Counted from the first letter of the stretch, positions 1 through 10,355 are shown. The stretch is DNA of 64,000 nucleotides from Ideonella paludis (GCF_018069865.1 NZ_JAGQDG010000002.1:434001-498000), one strand, 5' to 3'. Notes: a model not told the origin generated them from the sequence alone. Made by a program: numbers and translations.

Positions 1-425
1 TAGTGCTCGAAGAAGTGCTGGATAGCCTTCAGGCGCATCTGGTTGATGTCTTCAGGCTTTTCCCAGTGCGAGTAGATGGGGCAGACCTTGGTGATGGGCA
101 CGGCCAGCAGCTTGGCGTCCATGCCCGCTTCATCTTCCATCTTCAGCACGCCGATGGGGCGGCAGGTGACCACCACACCGGGGGTCAATGCGTAGGGTGT
201 GACCACCAACACGTCCACGGGGTCGCCGTCGTCCGACAGCGTCTCGGGGATGTAGCCATAGTTGCAGGGATAGTGCATGGCTGTGGTCATGAAACGATCC
301 ACAAACAGGGCGCCGCTTTCCTTGTCCACCTCGTACTTGATCGGATCGGCGTTCATCGGGATTTCGATGATGACGTTGAACTGCTCAGGTGCCTTGGCAC
401 CGGCGGGGACTTTTTGCAGGCTCAT
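1..425 (-). CDS. ppa: inorganic pyrophosphatase, soluble family I (3' end cut by window edge)
   Basis: Cytosolic enzyme that hydrolyses pyrophosphate to two phosphates and so pulls biosynthetic reactions forward. Reading the minus strand from the ATG at 425 gives a protein starting [18 protein letters not shown], with [14 protein letters not shown] and the family I metal-binding signature [10 protein letters not shown]. About 141 codons are present of roughly 175 to 180 usual for the family; the rest lies left of the window. It is divergent from the membrane-bound pyrophosphatase at 650, so both pyrophosphate-consuming enzymes are neighbours. The 224 bases between them show no clear promoter to me. 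Confidence 0.95.
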   Translation of the reverse strand, partial: MSLQKVPAGAKAPEQFNVIIEIPMNADPIKYEVDKESGALFVDRFMTTAMHYPCNYGYIPETLSDDGDPVDVLVVTPYALTPGVVVTCRPIGVLKMEDEAGMDAKLLAVPITKVCPIYSHWEKPEDINQMRLKAIQHFFEH

Positions 426-649
426 GGGGATCTCGTTGAGTCGGTTGAGGGGAAAACCCGGATTCTACGTAAAGCCCTTGCCCTGCCCTGACAGAACACC
501 TGCACCTTGGCGCCCACATCCGCAGGAAAACACCAAGCCTCCCGCGTCCAGTCTCCCGTAGGATGGGTTCACGTAACGACTGACCCTACGAAGGCCTGCC
601 GTTAACGAGGCATGACAAACCGATAGTGCGAACGGAAGGAGATACCTTG

Positions 650-3142
650 ATGTCCACGAACGGAGCGCTCTGGGCAGCGCTGATTTGCGGCCTGTTGGCC
701 GTCATTTACGGATTTGTTCAACGCAGTTGGATCCTGCGGCAAGATGCGGGCAATGCCCGAATGCAGGAGATTGCTGGAGCCATTCAGCAAGGTGCCGCCG
801 CCTACCTGGCGCGGCAATACAAGACGATCGCCTTGGTCGGCGTCGTGTTGGTGATCCCGATTGGCATTTTTCTCGGCGGCACCACCGCCTTCGGCTTTGC
901 ACTGGGCGCAGTGCTGTCCGGGGCCTGTGGCTTCATTGGCATGAATGTGTCGGTCCGGGCCAATGTCCGCACCGCCCAAGCCGCCACGCGTGGCATCGGC
1001 CCCGCACTGGATGTCGCCTTCAAGGGTGGCGCCATCACCGGCATGTTGGTAGTGGGATTGGGGCTGCTCGGTGTGGGCTTGTTCTTTCTGTTCCTCACCT
1101 CCAATGGCAACCTGACCCCCGACAAATCCCTGGCCAGCGTCCTCAAACCCTTGCTTGGCTTTGCCTTTGGCTCGTCGCTCATCTCCATCTTTGCGCGGCT
1201 GGGCGGTGGCATCTTCACCAAGGGCGCGGATGTGGGCGCCGACCTGGTTGGCAAGGTGGAAGCTGGCATTCCTGAAGACGACCCCCGCAACCCGGCCGTG
1301 ATTGCAGACAACGTTGGCGACAACGTCGGTGACTGCGCGGGTATGGCGGCGGACTTGTTTGAGACCTATGCCGTGACCTTGATTGCGACCATGGCCTTGG
1401 GCGCCTTGATGGTGGCGTCAGCCCCCATGGCCGCGGTGGTTTACCCCTTACTGCTGGGTGGGGTGTCCATCATCGCCTCCATCATTGGCTGCTCGGTCGT
1501 CAAGGCCACGCCGGACATGAAGAATGTCATGCCGGCGCTCTACAAGGGCTTGGCGGTCGCAGGCGGTCTTTCACTGGTCGCTTTCTACTTCGTGACCGCA
1601 GCGGTGATGCCGGCGGACGCATTGGGCAGCGGCACCCACATGAAGTTGTTTGGCGCCTGCGCTGTGGGCTTGGTGTTGACGGCCGCCCTGGTGTGGATCA
1701 CCGAGTACTACACCGGCACGCAGTACGGCCCCGTCAAGCATATTGCGCAGGCTTCCACCACAGGCCACGGCACCAACATCATTGCGGGCTTGGGCGTCTC
1801 CATGCGCTCCACGGCCTGGCCGGTGATCTTTGTCTGCATGGCCATCATGGCCTCCTATGGTTTGGCAGGGCTGTACGGCATTGCCATCGCCGCCACCTCC
1901 ATGCTGAGCATGGCCGGCATCGTGGTGGCGCTGGACGCCTACGGCCCCATCACCGACAACGCCGGTGGCATTGCCGAGATGGCTGAGTTGCCTGCGTCCG
2001 TGCGAGACATCACCGACCCCCTGGATGCGGTGGGCAACACCACCAAGGCAGTCACCAAGGGGTATGCGATTGGCTCAGCCGGGTTGGCCGCCTTGGTGCT
2101 GTTTGCGGACTACACCCACTCACTCGAAGGCCGAGGCATGCATGTCAGCTTCGACTTGAGCGACCCCAAGGTCATCGTGGGCCTGTTCATTGGTGGCTTG
2201 ATCCCCTACCTGTTCGGTGCCATGGCCATGGAGGCGGTCGGGCGCGCTGCGGGCTCGGTGGTGGTGGAAGTCCGCCGCCAGTTCAAAGAGATCTCCGGGA
2301 TCATGGAAGGCACTGCCAAGCCTGAATATGGCAAGGCCGTCGACATGTTGACCACTGCGGCCATCAAAGAAATGGTGGTGCCGTCCTTGCTGCCCGTGGT
2401 GGTGCCTATTGTGGTCGGCATGACCCTGGGTGCCGCAGCCCTCGGCGGCTTGCTCATGGGCACCATCGTCACCGGCTTGTTTGTGGCGATCTCGATGTGC
2501 ACGGGTGGCGGCGCCTGGGATAACGCCAAGAAGTACATTGAAGACGGCCATCACGGCGGCAAAGGCAGTGAGACCCACAAGGCGGCAGTCACCGGCGACA
2601 CGGTGGGCGACCCCTACAAGGACACGGCTGGGCCGGCCGTCAACCCGCTGATCAAGATCATCAATATCGTGGCCCTGCTGATCGTGCCGCTGCTGCCCGT
2701 GACCGTGGCCTCCACGCATGCGCCCGCCGCCTCAGCCAGCAAGGCCGAGATGGTGACCGAGGTGGTCAAGGCTCCTGCGATGAGTGGCGACAAGGGCGGC
2801 ATACAGATCAAGGTGAACATCGACCCCAAGGCCGCGAGCGCGGAAGCCAAGGTCTTTTTCGCCAGCGGTGCAGCCACGCTGCCTGCGGGGGCACAGGACG
2901 CCCTCAGCAAAGTCGCTGAGGCCGCCAAGATCAACCCCGCCAAGCTCAGCATCAGCGGCTTTCATGATGCGTCCGGAGACCCGGTCAAAAACGCTGAGTT
3001 GGCCAAAGAGCGCGCCTTGGCCGTCCGTGACGCACTGAAAGCCGCAGGCATTGCCGAGGATCGCTTCGAGATGAAGAAGCCCGAGCAGATCAACGCAGGC
3101 AACGACGCCGAAGCTCGCCGCGTTGAGGTACGCTTGCTCTGA
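650..3142 (+). CDS. hppA: membrane-bound proton-translocating pyrophosphatase with C-terminal OmpA-like domain
   Basis: Integral membrane pump coupling pyrophosphate hydrolysis to ion export. The 830-residue protein has the hallmark substrate motif DVGADLVGK (Asp194), the following DNVGDNVGD stretch, and the C-terminal motif [18 protein letters not shown]. At the K+-dependence site it reads [10 protein letters not shown], with Lys466 and Thr469, which marks the K+-independent subfamily, normally H+ pumps. Residues about 717-830 form an unusual extra domain resembling OmpA: GFHDASGD, then N-x2-L-x2-ERA-x2-V and a terminal RRVEVRLL. The ATG at 650 is preferred over an in-frame GTG at 626 because GGAAGGAGA lies about 7 bases before it. 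Confidence 0.96.
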   Translation: MSTNGALWAALICGLLAVIYGFVQRSWILRQDAGNARMQEIAGAIQQGAAAYLARQYKTIALVGVVLVIPIGIFLGGTTAFGFALGAVLSGACGFIGMNVSVRANVRTAQAATRGIGPALDVAFKGGAITGMLVVGLGLLGVGLFFLFLTSNGNLTPDKSLASVLKPLLGFAFGSSLISIFARLGGGIFTKGADVGADLVGKVEAGIPEDDPRNPAVIADNVGDNVGDCAGMAADLFETYAVTLIATMALGALMVASAPMAAVVYPLLLGGVSIIASIIGCSVVKATPDMKNVMPALYKGLAVAGGLSLVAFYFVTAAVMPADALGSGTHMKLFGACAVGLVLTAALVWITEYYTGTQYGPVKHIAQASTTGHGTNIIAGLGVSMRSTAWPVIFVCMAIMASYGLAGLYGIAIAATSMLSMAGIVVALDAYGPITDNAGGIAEMAELPASVRDITDPLDAVGNTTKAVTKGYAIGSAGLAALVLFADYTHSLEGRGMHVSFDLSDPKVIVGLFIGGLIPYLFGAMAMEAVGRAAGSVVVEVRRQFKEISGIMEGTAKPEYGKAVDMLTTAAIKEMVVPSLLPVVVPIVVGMTLGAAALGGLLMGTIVTGLFVAISMCTGGGAWDNAKKYIEDGHHGGKGSETHKAAVTGDTVGDPYKDTAGPAVNPLIKIINIVALLIVPLLPVTVASTHAPAASASKAEMVTEVVKAPAMSGDKGGIQIKVNIDPKAASAEAKVFFASGAATLPAGAQDALSKVAEAAKINPAKLSISGFHDASGDPVKNAELAKERALAVRDALKAAGIAEDRFEMKKPEQINAGNDAEARRVEVRLL

Positions 3143-3162
3143 CTTCGCCCTCCGCGACCGTG

Positions 3163-3187
3163 GGCCGACCCTCGGGTCGGCCTTTTC
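3163..3187 (+). terminator. rho-independent terminator of hppA
   Basis: A perfect 9-base inverted repeat, GGCCGACCC and GGGTCGGCC, with a minimal loop is followed by TTTTC. It lies 20 bases after the hppA stop codon and just before the aat start. Confidence 0.75.
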
Positions 3188-3206
3188 ATTCTGGCGCCAC
3201 GCTCTC

Positions 3207-3941
3207 ATGCAACTCCCTTGGCTAGAAGCTCACAGTCCTTTTCCCGACACCCGATTGGCCTTGGGTGCTGATAGCGAAGCGCCGGGGTTGCTGGCCGCCG
3301 GTGGCGACCTCAGCGTTGGTCGGCTGGTGAAGGCCTATACCCAGGGCATCTTTCCTTGGTACAGCGAGGGTCAGCCCATTCTGTGGTGGACGCCAGACCC
3401 TCGCATGGTTTTGCCGGTGGCCGAGTTCAAGCTGCATCGCTCACTGCGCAAGACCTTGACCAAGTTCCTACGCGCCCAAGGCTGCGAGGTGCGCGTCAAC
3501 ACCGCCTTTGAGCGGGTCATACAGGCCTGCGCCACCACGCCCAGAGATGGCCAGCACGGTACTTGGATCTTGCCGGAGATGGTGCAAGCCTATATCGAGC
3601 TGCACCAGCATGGCGTGGCGCACAGCGTGGAGACTTGGGTGAACGGCGAATTGGTCGGCGGTCTCTACGGCCTCAATCTGGGCCAAATGTTCTTTGGAGA
3701 GTCGATGTTTGCGCATCGTACCGATGCCTCCAAGATCGCGCTGGCGGGCTTGGTCGCACTCTGCCGCCAGCGCAATATTCCTCTGATCGACTGCCAGCAA
3801 AACACGGGGCATCTCGCCTCCATGGGGGCAAGGCCCATCCCACGCGCTGAGTTTGAGAGGCATTTGTCCACGCTTGTGGGGGTGCGTCAGCCCCAAACCT
3901 GGGCCTATGATCCTTACTGCTGGACGACTTTGGGCTTGTGA
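3207..3941 (+). CDS. aat: leucyl/phenylalanyl-tRNA--protein transferase
   Basis: Cytosolic enzyme of the bacterial N-degron pathway that adds Leu or Phe from aminoacyl-tRNA to N-terminal Lys or Arg, marking proteins for ClpS/ClpAP. The 244-residue protein has the family core: [37 protein letters not shown] and [18 protein letters not shown]. Length is normal. The ATG at 3207 follows the hppA terminator; an upstream in-frame start at 3123 would run through that terminator and is rejected. bpt follows after 30 bases, so the two leader transferases of the pathway probably form one unit. Confidence 0.97.
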   Translation: MQLPWLEAHSPFPDTRLALGADSEAPGLLAAGGDLSVGRLVKAYTQGIFPWYSEGQPILWWTPDPRMVLPVAEFKLHRSLRKTLTKFLRAQGCEVRVNTAFERVIQACATTPRDGQHGTWILPEMVQAYIELHQHGVAHSVETWVNGELVGGLYGLNLGQMFFGESMFAHRTDASKIALAGLVALCRQRNIPLIDCQQNTGHLASMGARPIPRAEFERHLSTLVGVRQPQTWAYDPYCWTTLGL

Positions 3942-3971
3942 CGATCAGGCCGCCGGCCTTTTTCACTCACC

Positions 3972-4736
3972 GTGACCCATCCGAAAGAAGCGCCCTTCGC
4001 GACCTTGCAGTTCTATGCAACGGCGCCCTACCCCTGCAGTTACTTGGCGGGCCGTTTGGCGCGCTCGCAAGTGGCGACACCAGGGCATTTGATCCATGCG
4101 GAGGCCTACTCTGCCCTGGTGGCCAATGGGTTCAGACGCAGCGGATTGTTCACCTACCGCCCTCTGTGCGACGAGTGCCGCGCCTGCGTCCCCATGCGCC
4201 TGCCCGTCGAGCGCTTCAAACCCAATCGGGCCCAGCGACGGGCGTGGGTGCAACATGCCCACCTCAAGACCCGGGTCATACGTCTGGGATTCGACCAAGA
4301 GCATTACGAGCTCTACCTGAAGTACCAAGCAGCCCGCCACGCGGGCGGCGGCATGGACCAGGACAGCATCGACCAGTACACCCAGTTCTTGCTGCAAAGC
4401 CGCGTTAACTCGCGCCTGGTGGAGTTTCGTGAACCGCTCAAGGAGGGAGAAACCGGCCGAGGCGTGCTGCGCATGGTGTCGGTGGTGGACATCTTGAGCG
4501 ACGGCCTTTCAGCCGTCTACACCTTCTATGACCCCGAGGCCGCAGGCAGCTTGGGCACTTACGGCGTGCTGTGGCAGATCGAGCAGGCGCGCCAAATGAA
4601 GCTGCCGCAGGTCTACCTGGGCTACTGGATCGCCCCCAGCCCCAAGATGGCCTACAAGGTCCGCTTCAAGCCGCATCAGTGCCTGATCGACGGCCGCTGG
4701 GTCGACACCGACGCCGAGCGCTTGCAGCCTGGTTGA
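3972..4736 (+). CDS. bpt: aspartate/glutamate leucyltransferase (arginyl-tRNA transferase family)
   Basis: Adds leucine from Leu-tRNA to proteins with N-terminal Asp or Glu, feeding them into ClpS-dependent degradation. The 254-residue protein has the family's N-terminal cysteine motifs, PCSYLAGR and [11 protein letters not shown], and the C-terminal part with VYTFYDPE and LGYWI. The reading frame opens with GTG at 3972, and the family's conserved N-terminal region begins about ten residues later; no ATG is available. It lies 30 bases behind aat. The leucyl rather than arginyl specificity is assigned from the bacterial subfamily. Confidence 0.94.
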   Translation: MTHPKEAPFATLQFYATAPYPCSYLAGRLARSQVATPGHLIHAEAYSALVANGFRRSGLFTYRPLCDECRACVPMRLPVERFKPNRAQRRAWVQHAHLKTRVIRLGFDQEHYELYLKYQAARHAGGGMDQDSIDQYTQFLLQSRVNSRLVEFREPLKEGETGRGVLRMVSVVDILSDGLSAVYTFYDPEAAGSLGTYGVLWQIEQARQMKLPQVYLGYWIAPSPKMAYKVRFKPHQCLIDGRWVDTDAERLQPG

Positions 4737-4846
4737 CTCTTGCGCCGCTTTGTCGCGGCAGGATGCAGATCGTCGCTTCTGCATTGCGATGCGTGTGAGT
4801 GGTGCCTACGATGCCCGCATCTCATCACTGTTTTCAGGAGACCCTC

Positions 4847-5614
4847 ATGGCCCGTTCATCAACACGCATGTCGCCCCTGCTGTTGGCTGTGGCGCTTGTC
4901 GCTGCCGCCGCTTTGCCGCCACTGACCGCACATGCGCTGACCATTGAGTACAACAACGGTGGAACCTTGATCAAGGGCTCAGGAAAGGTCATCGACCAGA
5001 ACCGCAGTGTCAGCGCCTTCAGCAAGCTGAGGTTGGAGGGCTCTTTCACCGTTGAAGCCAAGCAAGCAAATGCGGCACAGGTGAGCGTTCGGGCCGACGA
5101 CAACCTCGTCGACCACATCGAAACCGTGGTCGACGGCGACACGCTGGTGGTGCGCAGCAAGCCCAAGGCCAGTTGGCGCACCACATCGCCCATGGTGGTC
5201 CATGTGAGCTTTGCGCAGCTTCAAGGCGCTGAGTTGCGTGGCAGTGGCGACCTGAACATACGCAGCCTGCAAGCGGATCGCTTCAGTGCGTCAGTTTCTG
5301 GCTCCGGTGACATGCGCATTGAAGGTGCCCAACTCGGTGGTCTGACGGCCAGCCTCGCGGGGTCGGGAGACCTCAATGCCACCGGTACGGCCCAACAAGT
5401 CGATGCCCATGTGGCGGGCTCAGGCGATGTGGAGTTGAGCAAGCTTCAAGCGCGCCAAGCCAGAGTCAACCTGGCGGGCAGCGGCGACGTGAGCGTCCAT
5501 GCGGCGGAGTCTGTTGACGTCAACATCGTGGGCTCTGGCGATGTTCAGGTTTGGGGCAAGCCCGCCAAAGTCAGCCGCAAGATCGTGGGCAGCGGCGACA
5601 TTCACCTCAAGTGA
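4847..5614 (+). CDS. secreted GIN-domain (DUF2807) protein with GSGD repeats
   Basis: Predicted exported protein of 255 residues and unknown role. It has a cleavable signal peptide of about 30 residues ending LTAHA. The middle resembles the head of DUF2807 proteins, putative auto-transporter adhesin head domains. The C-terminal half carries the tetrapeptide GSGD seven times at intervals of about 14-22 residues, which suggests turns of a right-handed beta-solenoid. The ATG at 4847 has AGGAGA five bases upstream; an in-frame GTG at 4799 lacks this. No anchoring motif is visible, so its final location is unclear. Confidence 0.8.
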   Translation: MARSSTRMSPLLLAVALVAAAALPPLTAHALTIEYNNGGTLIKGSGKVIDQNRSVSAFSKLRLEGSFTVEAKQANAAQVSVRADDNLVDHIETVVDGDTLVVRSKPKASWRTTSPMVVHVSFAQLQGAELRGSGDLNIRSLQADRFSASVSGSGDMRIEGAQLGGLTASLAGSGDLNATGTAQQVDAHVAGSGDVELSKLQARQARVNLAGSGDVSVHAAESVDVNIVGSGDVQVWGKPAKVSRKIVGSGDIHLK

Positions 5615-5627
5615 TGGCCATACCTGG

Positions 5628-5674
5628 AAGGGCTTGTCCCCGCCGCCGCTGAACAAGCCTGTGGACAAGCCCTT
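5628..5674. repeat. 12-bp perfect inverted repeat between convergent genes
   Basis: AAGGGCTTGTCC at 5628-5639 is exactly complementary to GGACAAGCCCTT at 5663-5674, with a 23-base loop that holds another ACAAGCC copy. It sits between the convergent GIN-domain gene and psd. It may end transcription from both sides, but there is no T-run on either side. Confidence 0.6.
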
Positions 5675-5751
5675 GGGCGATGTGCCAAGTGCTTGTCATG
5701 ACAGGGGAAAGAACGCAGTGCCTCAAGATGAGGCAGCAGGCACAAGGCCGG

Positions 5752-6600
5752 TCAGCCGCGAAACTGCCCCATGGCCTCGCCCATGCGCACTGGCGCGGTG
5801 GGCGCCCAAGCCGTGTTGAAGGCCAAGCCCGATTTCGGGAACAACAAGACCACGGTCGAGCCCAACAAGAAGCGCCCCATCTCCGCCCCCTGCTTCAAGC
5901 TCACTTGACCCGGCGCATAGTCCCAGGTCTTGAGGGCACCCAAGCGCGGCGGGTTGACCACGCCATGCCAGGCCGTCGCCATGCTGCCCACAATGGTCGC
6001 GCCCACCAACACCAGCACGAAGGGCCCCTTCGGTCCGTCGAACAAGCAGACCACCCGCTCGTTGCGTGCAAACAGCCCTGGCACACCACGGGCAGTGGTC
6101 GGGTTCACCGAAAACAGCGCCCCCGGCACATAGGTCATGCGACGCAGTTCACCGTCGCAGGGCATGTGAATGCGGTGGTAATCCTTGGGGCTCAGGTAGA
6201 TGGTGGCAAAGTGGCCGTCCGCATAACGGGCGGCCTCTTGCGCATCGCCTCCCAACAAGGCTTCAGCACTGTAGTGATGCCCTTTGGCCTGGAAAATCTG
6301 CGACTCCACCACGGCACCGAATTGGCTGATGGCCCCATCGACCGGGCAAATCAAATCAGCCTGCGCCAAGGGGCGCGCCCCGGTGCGCAACTCGCGGGTG
6401 AAGAAGTCGTTAAAGGTCTTGTAGTGGCTGGGCTCGGGATGAGCGGCCTCGGCCATGTTCACGCCATAGCGGCGAATGAAGCGCTCAATCACGCGGGTGG
6501 TCAACGCCCCCCTTGGCACCGAGGCAAAACGGCCCGCCCATTCGGTCAGCGCCTGCTTGGGCAGCAGGTATTGAGGCAATACGGCAAGACGATCATTCAT
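5752..6600 (-). CDS. psd: phosphatidylserine decarboxylase proenzyme
   Basis: Makes phosphatidylethanolamine by decarboxylating phosphatidylserine at the inner membrane. The 282-residue protein shows DFFTREL, CPVDGAIS, the DYHRIHMPCDG motif and the self-cleavage site LGSTVV near the C-terminus, where Ser becomes the pyruvoyl group. Length is typical of the bacterial short form. Its start at 6600 lies just downstream of the tRNA-Val and its terminator, so it is probably transcribed separately from lgt-dnaQ-tRNA although all are on the same strand. Confidence 0.97.
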   Translation of the reverse strand: MNDRLAVLPQYLLPKQALTEWAGRFASVPRGALTTRVIERFIRRYGVNMAEAAHPEPSHYKTFNDFFTRELRTGARPLAQADLICPVDGAISQFGAVVESQIFQAKGHHYSAEALLGGDAQEAARYADGHFATIYLSPKDYHRIHMPCDGELRRMTYVPGALFSVNPTTARGVPGLFARNERVVCLFDGPKGPFVLVLVGATIVGSMATAWHGVVNPPRLGALKTWDYAPGQVSLKQGAEMGRFLLGSTVVLLFPKSGLAFNTAWAPTAPVRMGEAMGQFRG

Positions 6601-6656
6601 GACTGAACCTCAAAGGCCTTCAGAGGCAATGACAAGTGACGCGTGACAGGGACAAC

Positions 6657-6690
6657 AAAAAAGCACCCGGCAGAAACTGCGAGGTGCTTT
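6657..6690 (-). terminator. rho-independent terminator after tRNA-Val
   Basis: On the minus strand AAGCACCT pairs with GGGTGCTT across a loop that can itself form a small CAG/CTG stem, followed by a run of six T. It starts about 6 bases after the tRNA 3' end. Confidence 0.75.
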
Positions 6691-6695
6691 AGTGT

Positions 6696-6770
6696 TGGTG
6701 GGCGGTGCAGGGTTCGAACCTGCGACCCCTGCCGTGTGAAGGCAGTGCTCTACCGCTGAGCTAACCGCCC
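6696..6770 (-). tRNA. tRNA-Val (anticodon CAC)
   Basis: The minus strand folds as a 75-nt tRNA. The acceptor stem GGGCGGT pairs with ACCGCCC, the D arm begins TAGCTCAGCGGTAGAGC, and the anticodon stem CTGCC/GGCAG encloses the loop TTCACAC, giving anticodon CAC that reads GUG. The T arm contains GGTTCGAACC. The 3' discriminator A and CCA are encoded in the DNA. Confidence 0.96.
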
Positions 6771-6807
6771 GGTATTCAGTGGAAGCTGCGTTCCGGGAAG
6801 CCTTGGA

Positions 6808-7518
6808 TTATGCCACAAGATTTCGCCACAGTGTCTTTCCGCCGCTCGATTTATCCAAATCCTTCAAAACAGCCTCGTGCGCAGCCTGTTCTTCAGGGCT
6901 CGCATCCAGCACCGGCAAGGTGAACGCACTGAAGTCGATGGCCGCGACTTCGAGCTGCGGCCCACCCGACGACTCCTCCCCGGCATCAATCACCAAGGTC
7001 TTTTGACCCCGGGTCAGGCGGATGTAGACCTCGGCCAGCAAGCCTGCGTCCAGCAAGGCGCCGTGCAACGCACGATTCGAGTTATCCACCTCCAGGCGCT
7101 TGCACAAAGCGTCCAAGGAGTTCGCCTTGCCCGGGAACATCTCGCGCGCCATCAGCAGGCTGTCAGTGACGCTGGCCACCTGTTGCGCAAAGGGGGGGGC
7201 GCCAACGCGGCGCAGTTCCGCATTCAAGAAGCCCACGTCGAAGGCCGCGTTGTGGATCACCACATCGGCACCTGCGATATAGGCCATGAACTCGGCCGCC
7301 ACCGCCGCAAAGACGGGCTTATCCGCCAAGAACTCATCCGTCAGGCCGTGGATGCGCACGGCGTCTTCGCTGTTCTTGCGCTCAGGGTTCAGATAGAGGT
7401 GCAGGTTGTGGCCGGTCAAGCGGCGGTTGACCATCTCCACGCAGCCGATCTCAATCACCCTATCGCCACTCTCGGGCGACAGGCCTGTCGTCTCCGTGTC
7501 CAGAAAAATCTGTCTCAT
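6808..7518 (-). CDS. dnaQ: DNA polymerase III epsilon subunit (3'-5' proofreading exonuclease)
   Basis: Proofreading subunit of the replicative polymerase. The 236-residue protein begins [12 protein letters not shown], the Exo I motif with two acidic metal ligands. Exo II is [11 protein letters not shown] and Exo III is [14 protein letters not shown], so all DEDDh residues are present. The C-terminal tail, expected to bind the alpha subunit, is intact. The ATG at 7518 overlaps the lgt stop codon by four bases (ATGA), indicating translational coupling with lgt; the open frame continues upstream but would run inside lgt. Confidence 0.97.
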   Translation of the reverse strand: MRQIFLDTETTGLSPESGDRVIEIGCVEMVNRRLTGHNLHLYLNPERKNSEDAVRIHGLTDEFLADKPVFAAVAAEFMAYIAGADVVIHNAAFDVGFLNAELRRVGAPPFAQQVASVTDSLLMAREMFPGKANSLDALCKRLEVDNSNRALHGALLDAGLLAEVYIRLTRGQKTLVIDAGEESSGGPQLEVAAIDFSAFTLPVLDASPEEQAAHEAVLKDLDKSSGGKTLWRNLVA

Positions 7519-8333
7519 GCCTGCACCTTGGCGCGACGCGCGCTCCACCACCACAGGGCCGCCCCGGCCACCAACATCGGCACACACAACCACTGGCCAC
7601 GGCTCAAGCCCAAGGCACCCAGGCCCAAGAAGCCATCGGGCTCGCGGAAATACTCGGCCACAAAGCGTGTGGCCCCGTAGCCCAAGAGGAACAATGCCGA
7701 GACTTGACCGAGCGGCCTCTCCTTCTTGCCGAACCACCACAGCACCGCAAACAACAGCATGCCCTCCAGCAAGAACTGGTAGACCTGCGAGGGGTGCCTA
7801 GCCACCCCATCTTGGGCTTGCGGAAACACCATGGCCCAAGGCAAGGACGGGTCCGCCGCCCGGCCCCACAACTCACCATTGATGAAGTTACCAACGCGGC
7901 CGCTTGCCAAACCTGTGGGGACGCACGGCGCGATCAAATCGGTGACTTGCCAAAACGAGCGCTTGCGCAGGTGGGCAAACAAGGCCATGGCCACCACCAC
8001 GCCCAACAGCCCACCGTGAAACGCCATGCCGCCCTTCCACACCGCCAACACCTCCAGTGGATGTTGCAGGTAGTACTCCGGCTTGTAGAACAGCACATAG
8101 CCCAGCCGCCCCCCCAGCACCACGCCCATCACACCGAAGAACAACAGGTCTTCGGTATCGCGGCGCGTCCACCCCGCGTTGGCATACCACGGCTGACGCA
8201 CCCTCAGGTTAGCGAGCCACAGGAACAGCCCAAAAGCGACCAAATAGGTGATGCCGTACCAGTGCACCTGGATCGGCAGGCCCAGGCCTGTCAGATCCAG
8301 CGCGACCGGGTTGAATTGCGGGTGTATAAGCAT
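7515..8333 (-). CDS. lgt: prolipoprotein diacylglyceryl transferase
   Basis: Inner-membrane enzyme that moves a diacylglyceryl group from phosphatidylglycerol to the lipobox Cys of prolipoproteins. The 272-residue protein has several hydrophobic segments, the N-terminal VHWYGITYL, the [11 protein letters not shown] motif and the signature [14 protein letters not shown] with the essential Arg-Asn-Glu pattern. The ATG at 8333 gives the usual N-terminus. It is divergent from ilvD across 113 bases and overlaps dnaQ downstream. Confidence 0.97.
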   Translation of the reverse strand: MLIHPQFNPVALDLTGLGLPIQVHWYGITYLVAFGLFLWLANLRVRQPWYANAGWTRRDTEDLLFFGVMGVVLGGRLGYVLFYKPEYYLQHPLEVLAVWKGGMAFHGGLLGVVVAMALFAHLRKRSFWQVTDLIAPCVPTGLASGRVGNFINGELWGRAADPSLPWAMVFPQAQDGVARHPSQVYQFLLEGMLLFAVLWWFGKKERPLGQVSALFLLGYGATRFVAEYFREPDGFLGLGALGLSRGQWLCVPMLVAGAALWWWSARRAKVQA

Positions 8334-8446
8334 GGGGCGGCATGATAAGCGCAGGCTGTTGTCCCTTTGCCTCGCAGAACGATCACGCATGGGCGAAAAT
8401 CAAGGGCAACAAACCCCAGTCCTACTGTTCAGTCCCAGGAAGCCTC

Positions 8447-10303
8447 ATGCCTGCCTACCGCTCCAAAACCTCCACCGCTGGCCGCAATATGGCGGGTGCC
8501 CGCTCTCTGTGGCGCGCCACCGGCATGAAGGATGGCGACTTCGACAAGCCCATCATCGCCATCGCCAATTCCTTTACCCAGTTCGTGCCCGGCCATGTGC
8601 ACCTCAAAGACCTGGGCCAATTGGTGGCCCGCGAGATTGAGGCCGCAGGCGGCGTGGCCAAAGAGTTCAACACCATTGCCGTGGACGATGGCATCGCCAT
8701 GGGGCACGACGGCATGTTGTATTCACTGCCCAGCCGCGAGTTGATCGCGGACAGTGTGGAGTACATGGTCAATGCCCACTGCGCCGACGCGCTGGTGTGC
8801 ATCTCCAATTGCGACAAGATCACCCCGGGCATGTTGATGGCTGCCATGCGCTTGAACATCCCTGCGGTGTTTGTGTCCGGCGGCCCCATGGAAGCGGGCA
8901 AGGTGCGCCTGGCCAACCCCCAGACCCAGACCATCGAGATCAAAAAGCTGGACCTGATCGACGCCATGGTGATGGCGGCGGACAGCAAGGTCAGTGACGC
9001 CGACTTGGCAGAGGTCGAGCGCTCGGCTTGCCCCACCTGCGGGTCTTGCTCTGGCATGTTCACCGCCAACTCCATGAACTGCCTGACAGAGGCTCTGGGT
9101 CTTTCGCTGCCCGGCAACGGCACGGTGGTGGCCACCCACGCCGACCGAGAGCAACTCTTCAAGAAGGCCGGCCGTCTGGCCGTTGAGCTGTGCCAGCGCT
9201 ATTACGAGCAGGACGATGCCAGCGTGCTGCCGCGCTCTATGGGCTTCAAGGCCTTTGAGAACGCCATCACCTTGGACATCGCCATGGGCGGCTCCACCAA
9301 CACCATCTTGCACCTCTTGGCCATTGCTCAAGAGGCCGAGATCGACTTCACCATGGCCGACATTGACCGACTCTCGCGCGTGGTGCCGCAGTTGTGTAAG
9401 GTCGCCCCCAACACCAACAAGTACCACATTGAAGACGTGCACCGTGCCGGCGGCATCATGGCCATCCTCGGTGAGCTCGACCGAGCCGGCAAGCTGCACA
9501 CCGATGTGCCCACCGTCCACAGCAAGACCATGAAGGACGCGCTGGACCAGTGGGACGTTGCTCGCGCGCCGAGTGATGCGGTCAAGACCTTTTACATGGC
9601 CGGCCCCGCTGGCATCCCCACCCAAGTGGCTTTCAGCCAAGCCTCACGCTGGCCAAGCCTGGACTTGGACCGCGCAGAAGGCTGCATCCGCTCCTTCGAG
9701 AATGCCTTCTCCAAGGAAGGCGGCTTGGCGGTGCTGACCGGCAACATCGCCTTGCAAGGCTGTGTGGTCAAAACCGCAGGCGTCGATGACAGCCTGCTGG
9801 TGTTTGAAGGCCCCGCCCATGTGACCGAATCTCAAGACGAGGCCGTTGCCAACATCTTGAACGACCAGGTGAAAGCCGGTGATGTGGTCATAGTGCGCTA
9901 TGAAGGCCCCAAGGGCGGTCCAGGCATGCAAGAAATGCTTTACCCCACCTCTTACATTAAATCTAAGGGACTGGGCAAAGCCTGCGCTTTATTGACGGAT
10001 GGACGCTTCTCGGGCGGCACCTCGGGCCTGTCGATCGGCCACTGCTCACCCGAAGCCGCAGCCGGTGGCGCCATTGGCTTGGTGCGCAATGGCGACCGCA
10101 TTCGCATCGACATCCCGCAGCGCCGCATTGACGTGCTGCTCAGCGACGAAGAGTTGCAACAGCGCCGCGCCGAGCAAGACGCCAAGGGCTGGAAGCCCGC
10201 GCAACCACGGCAGCGCAAAGTCTCTGCCGCGCTCAAGGCCTATGCCAAGCTGGCCATGTCCGCCGACAAGGGCGCTGTTCGAGATTTGTCTCAGCTCGAC
10301 TGA
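8447..10303 (+). CDS. ilvD: dihydroxy-acid dehydratase
   Basis: Fe-S enzyme of isoleucine and valine synthesis that dehydrates 2,3-dihydroxy acids to 2-oxo acids. The 618-residue protein matches the long proteobacterial form. It has [11 protein letters not shown] and [19 protein letters not shown], which supply cluster cysteines, and [19 protein letters not shown] near the C-terminus. The ATG at 8447 has AGGAAG six bases upstream and gives the canonical [19 protein letters not shown] beginning. It stands alone, with a strong terminator downstream. Confidence 0.98.
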   Translation: MPAYRSKTSTAGRNMAGARSLWRATGMKDGDFDKPIIAIANSFTQFVPGHVHLKDLGQLVAREIEAAGGVAKEFNTIAVDDGIAMGHDGMLYSLPSRELIADSVEYMVNAHCADALVCISNCDKITPGMLMAAMRLNIPAVFVSGGPMEAGKVRLANPQTQTIEIKKLDLIDAMVMAADSKVSDADLAEVERSACPTCGSCSGMFTANSMNCLTEALGLSLPGNGTVVATHADREQLFKKAGRLAVELCQRYYEQDDASVLPRSMGFKAFENAITLDIAMGGSTNTILHLLAIAQEAEIDFTMADIDRLSRVVPQLCKVAPNTNKYHIEDVHRAGGIMAILGELDRAGKLHTDVPTVHSKTMKDALDQWDVARAPSDAVKTFYMAGPAGIPTQVAFSQASRWPSLDLDRAEGCIRSFENAFSKEGGLAVLTGNIALQGCVVKTAGVDDSLLVFEGPAHVTESQDEAVANILNDQVKAGDVVIVRYEGPKGGPGMQEMLYPTSYIKSKGLGKACALLTDGRFSGGTSGLSIGHCSPEAAAGGAIGLVRNGDRIRIDIPQRRIDVLLSDEELQQRRAEQDAKGWKPAQPRQRKVSAALKAYAKLAMSADKGAVRDLSQLD

Positions 10304-10326
10304 GCACCGCGGCCGCCTGTCGACGC

Positions 10327-10355
10327 AAAAAAGGGAGCAGACGCTCCCTTTTTTT
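10327..10355. terminator. bidirectional rho-independent terminator (ilvD and small membrane-protein gene)
   Basis: GGGAGC, loop AGAC, GCTCCC, flanked by an A-run on the left and seven T on the right, so it can act on both strands. It lies between the convergent ilvD and the gene at 10398. Confidence 0.85.

Noticed and set aside
4763-4784. ATGCAGA/TCTGCAT hairpin after bpt as a terminator
   Set aside because: Only seven bases of stem, eight-base loop and no T-run.
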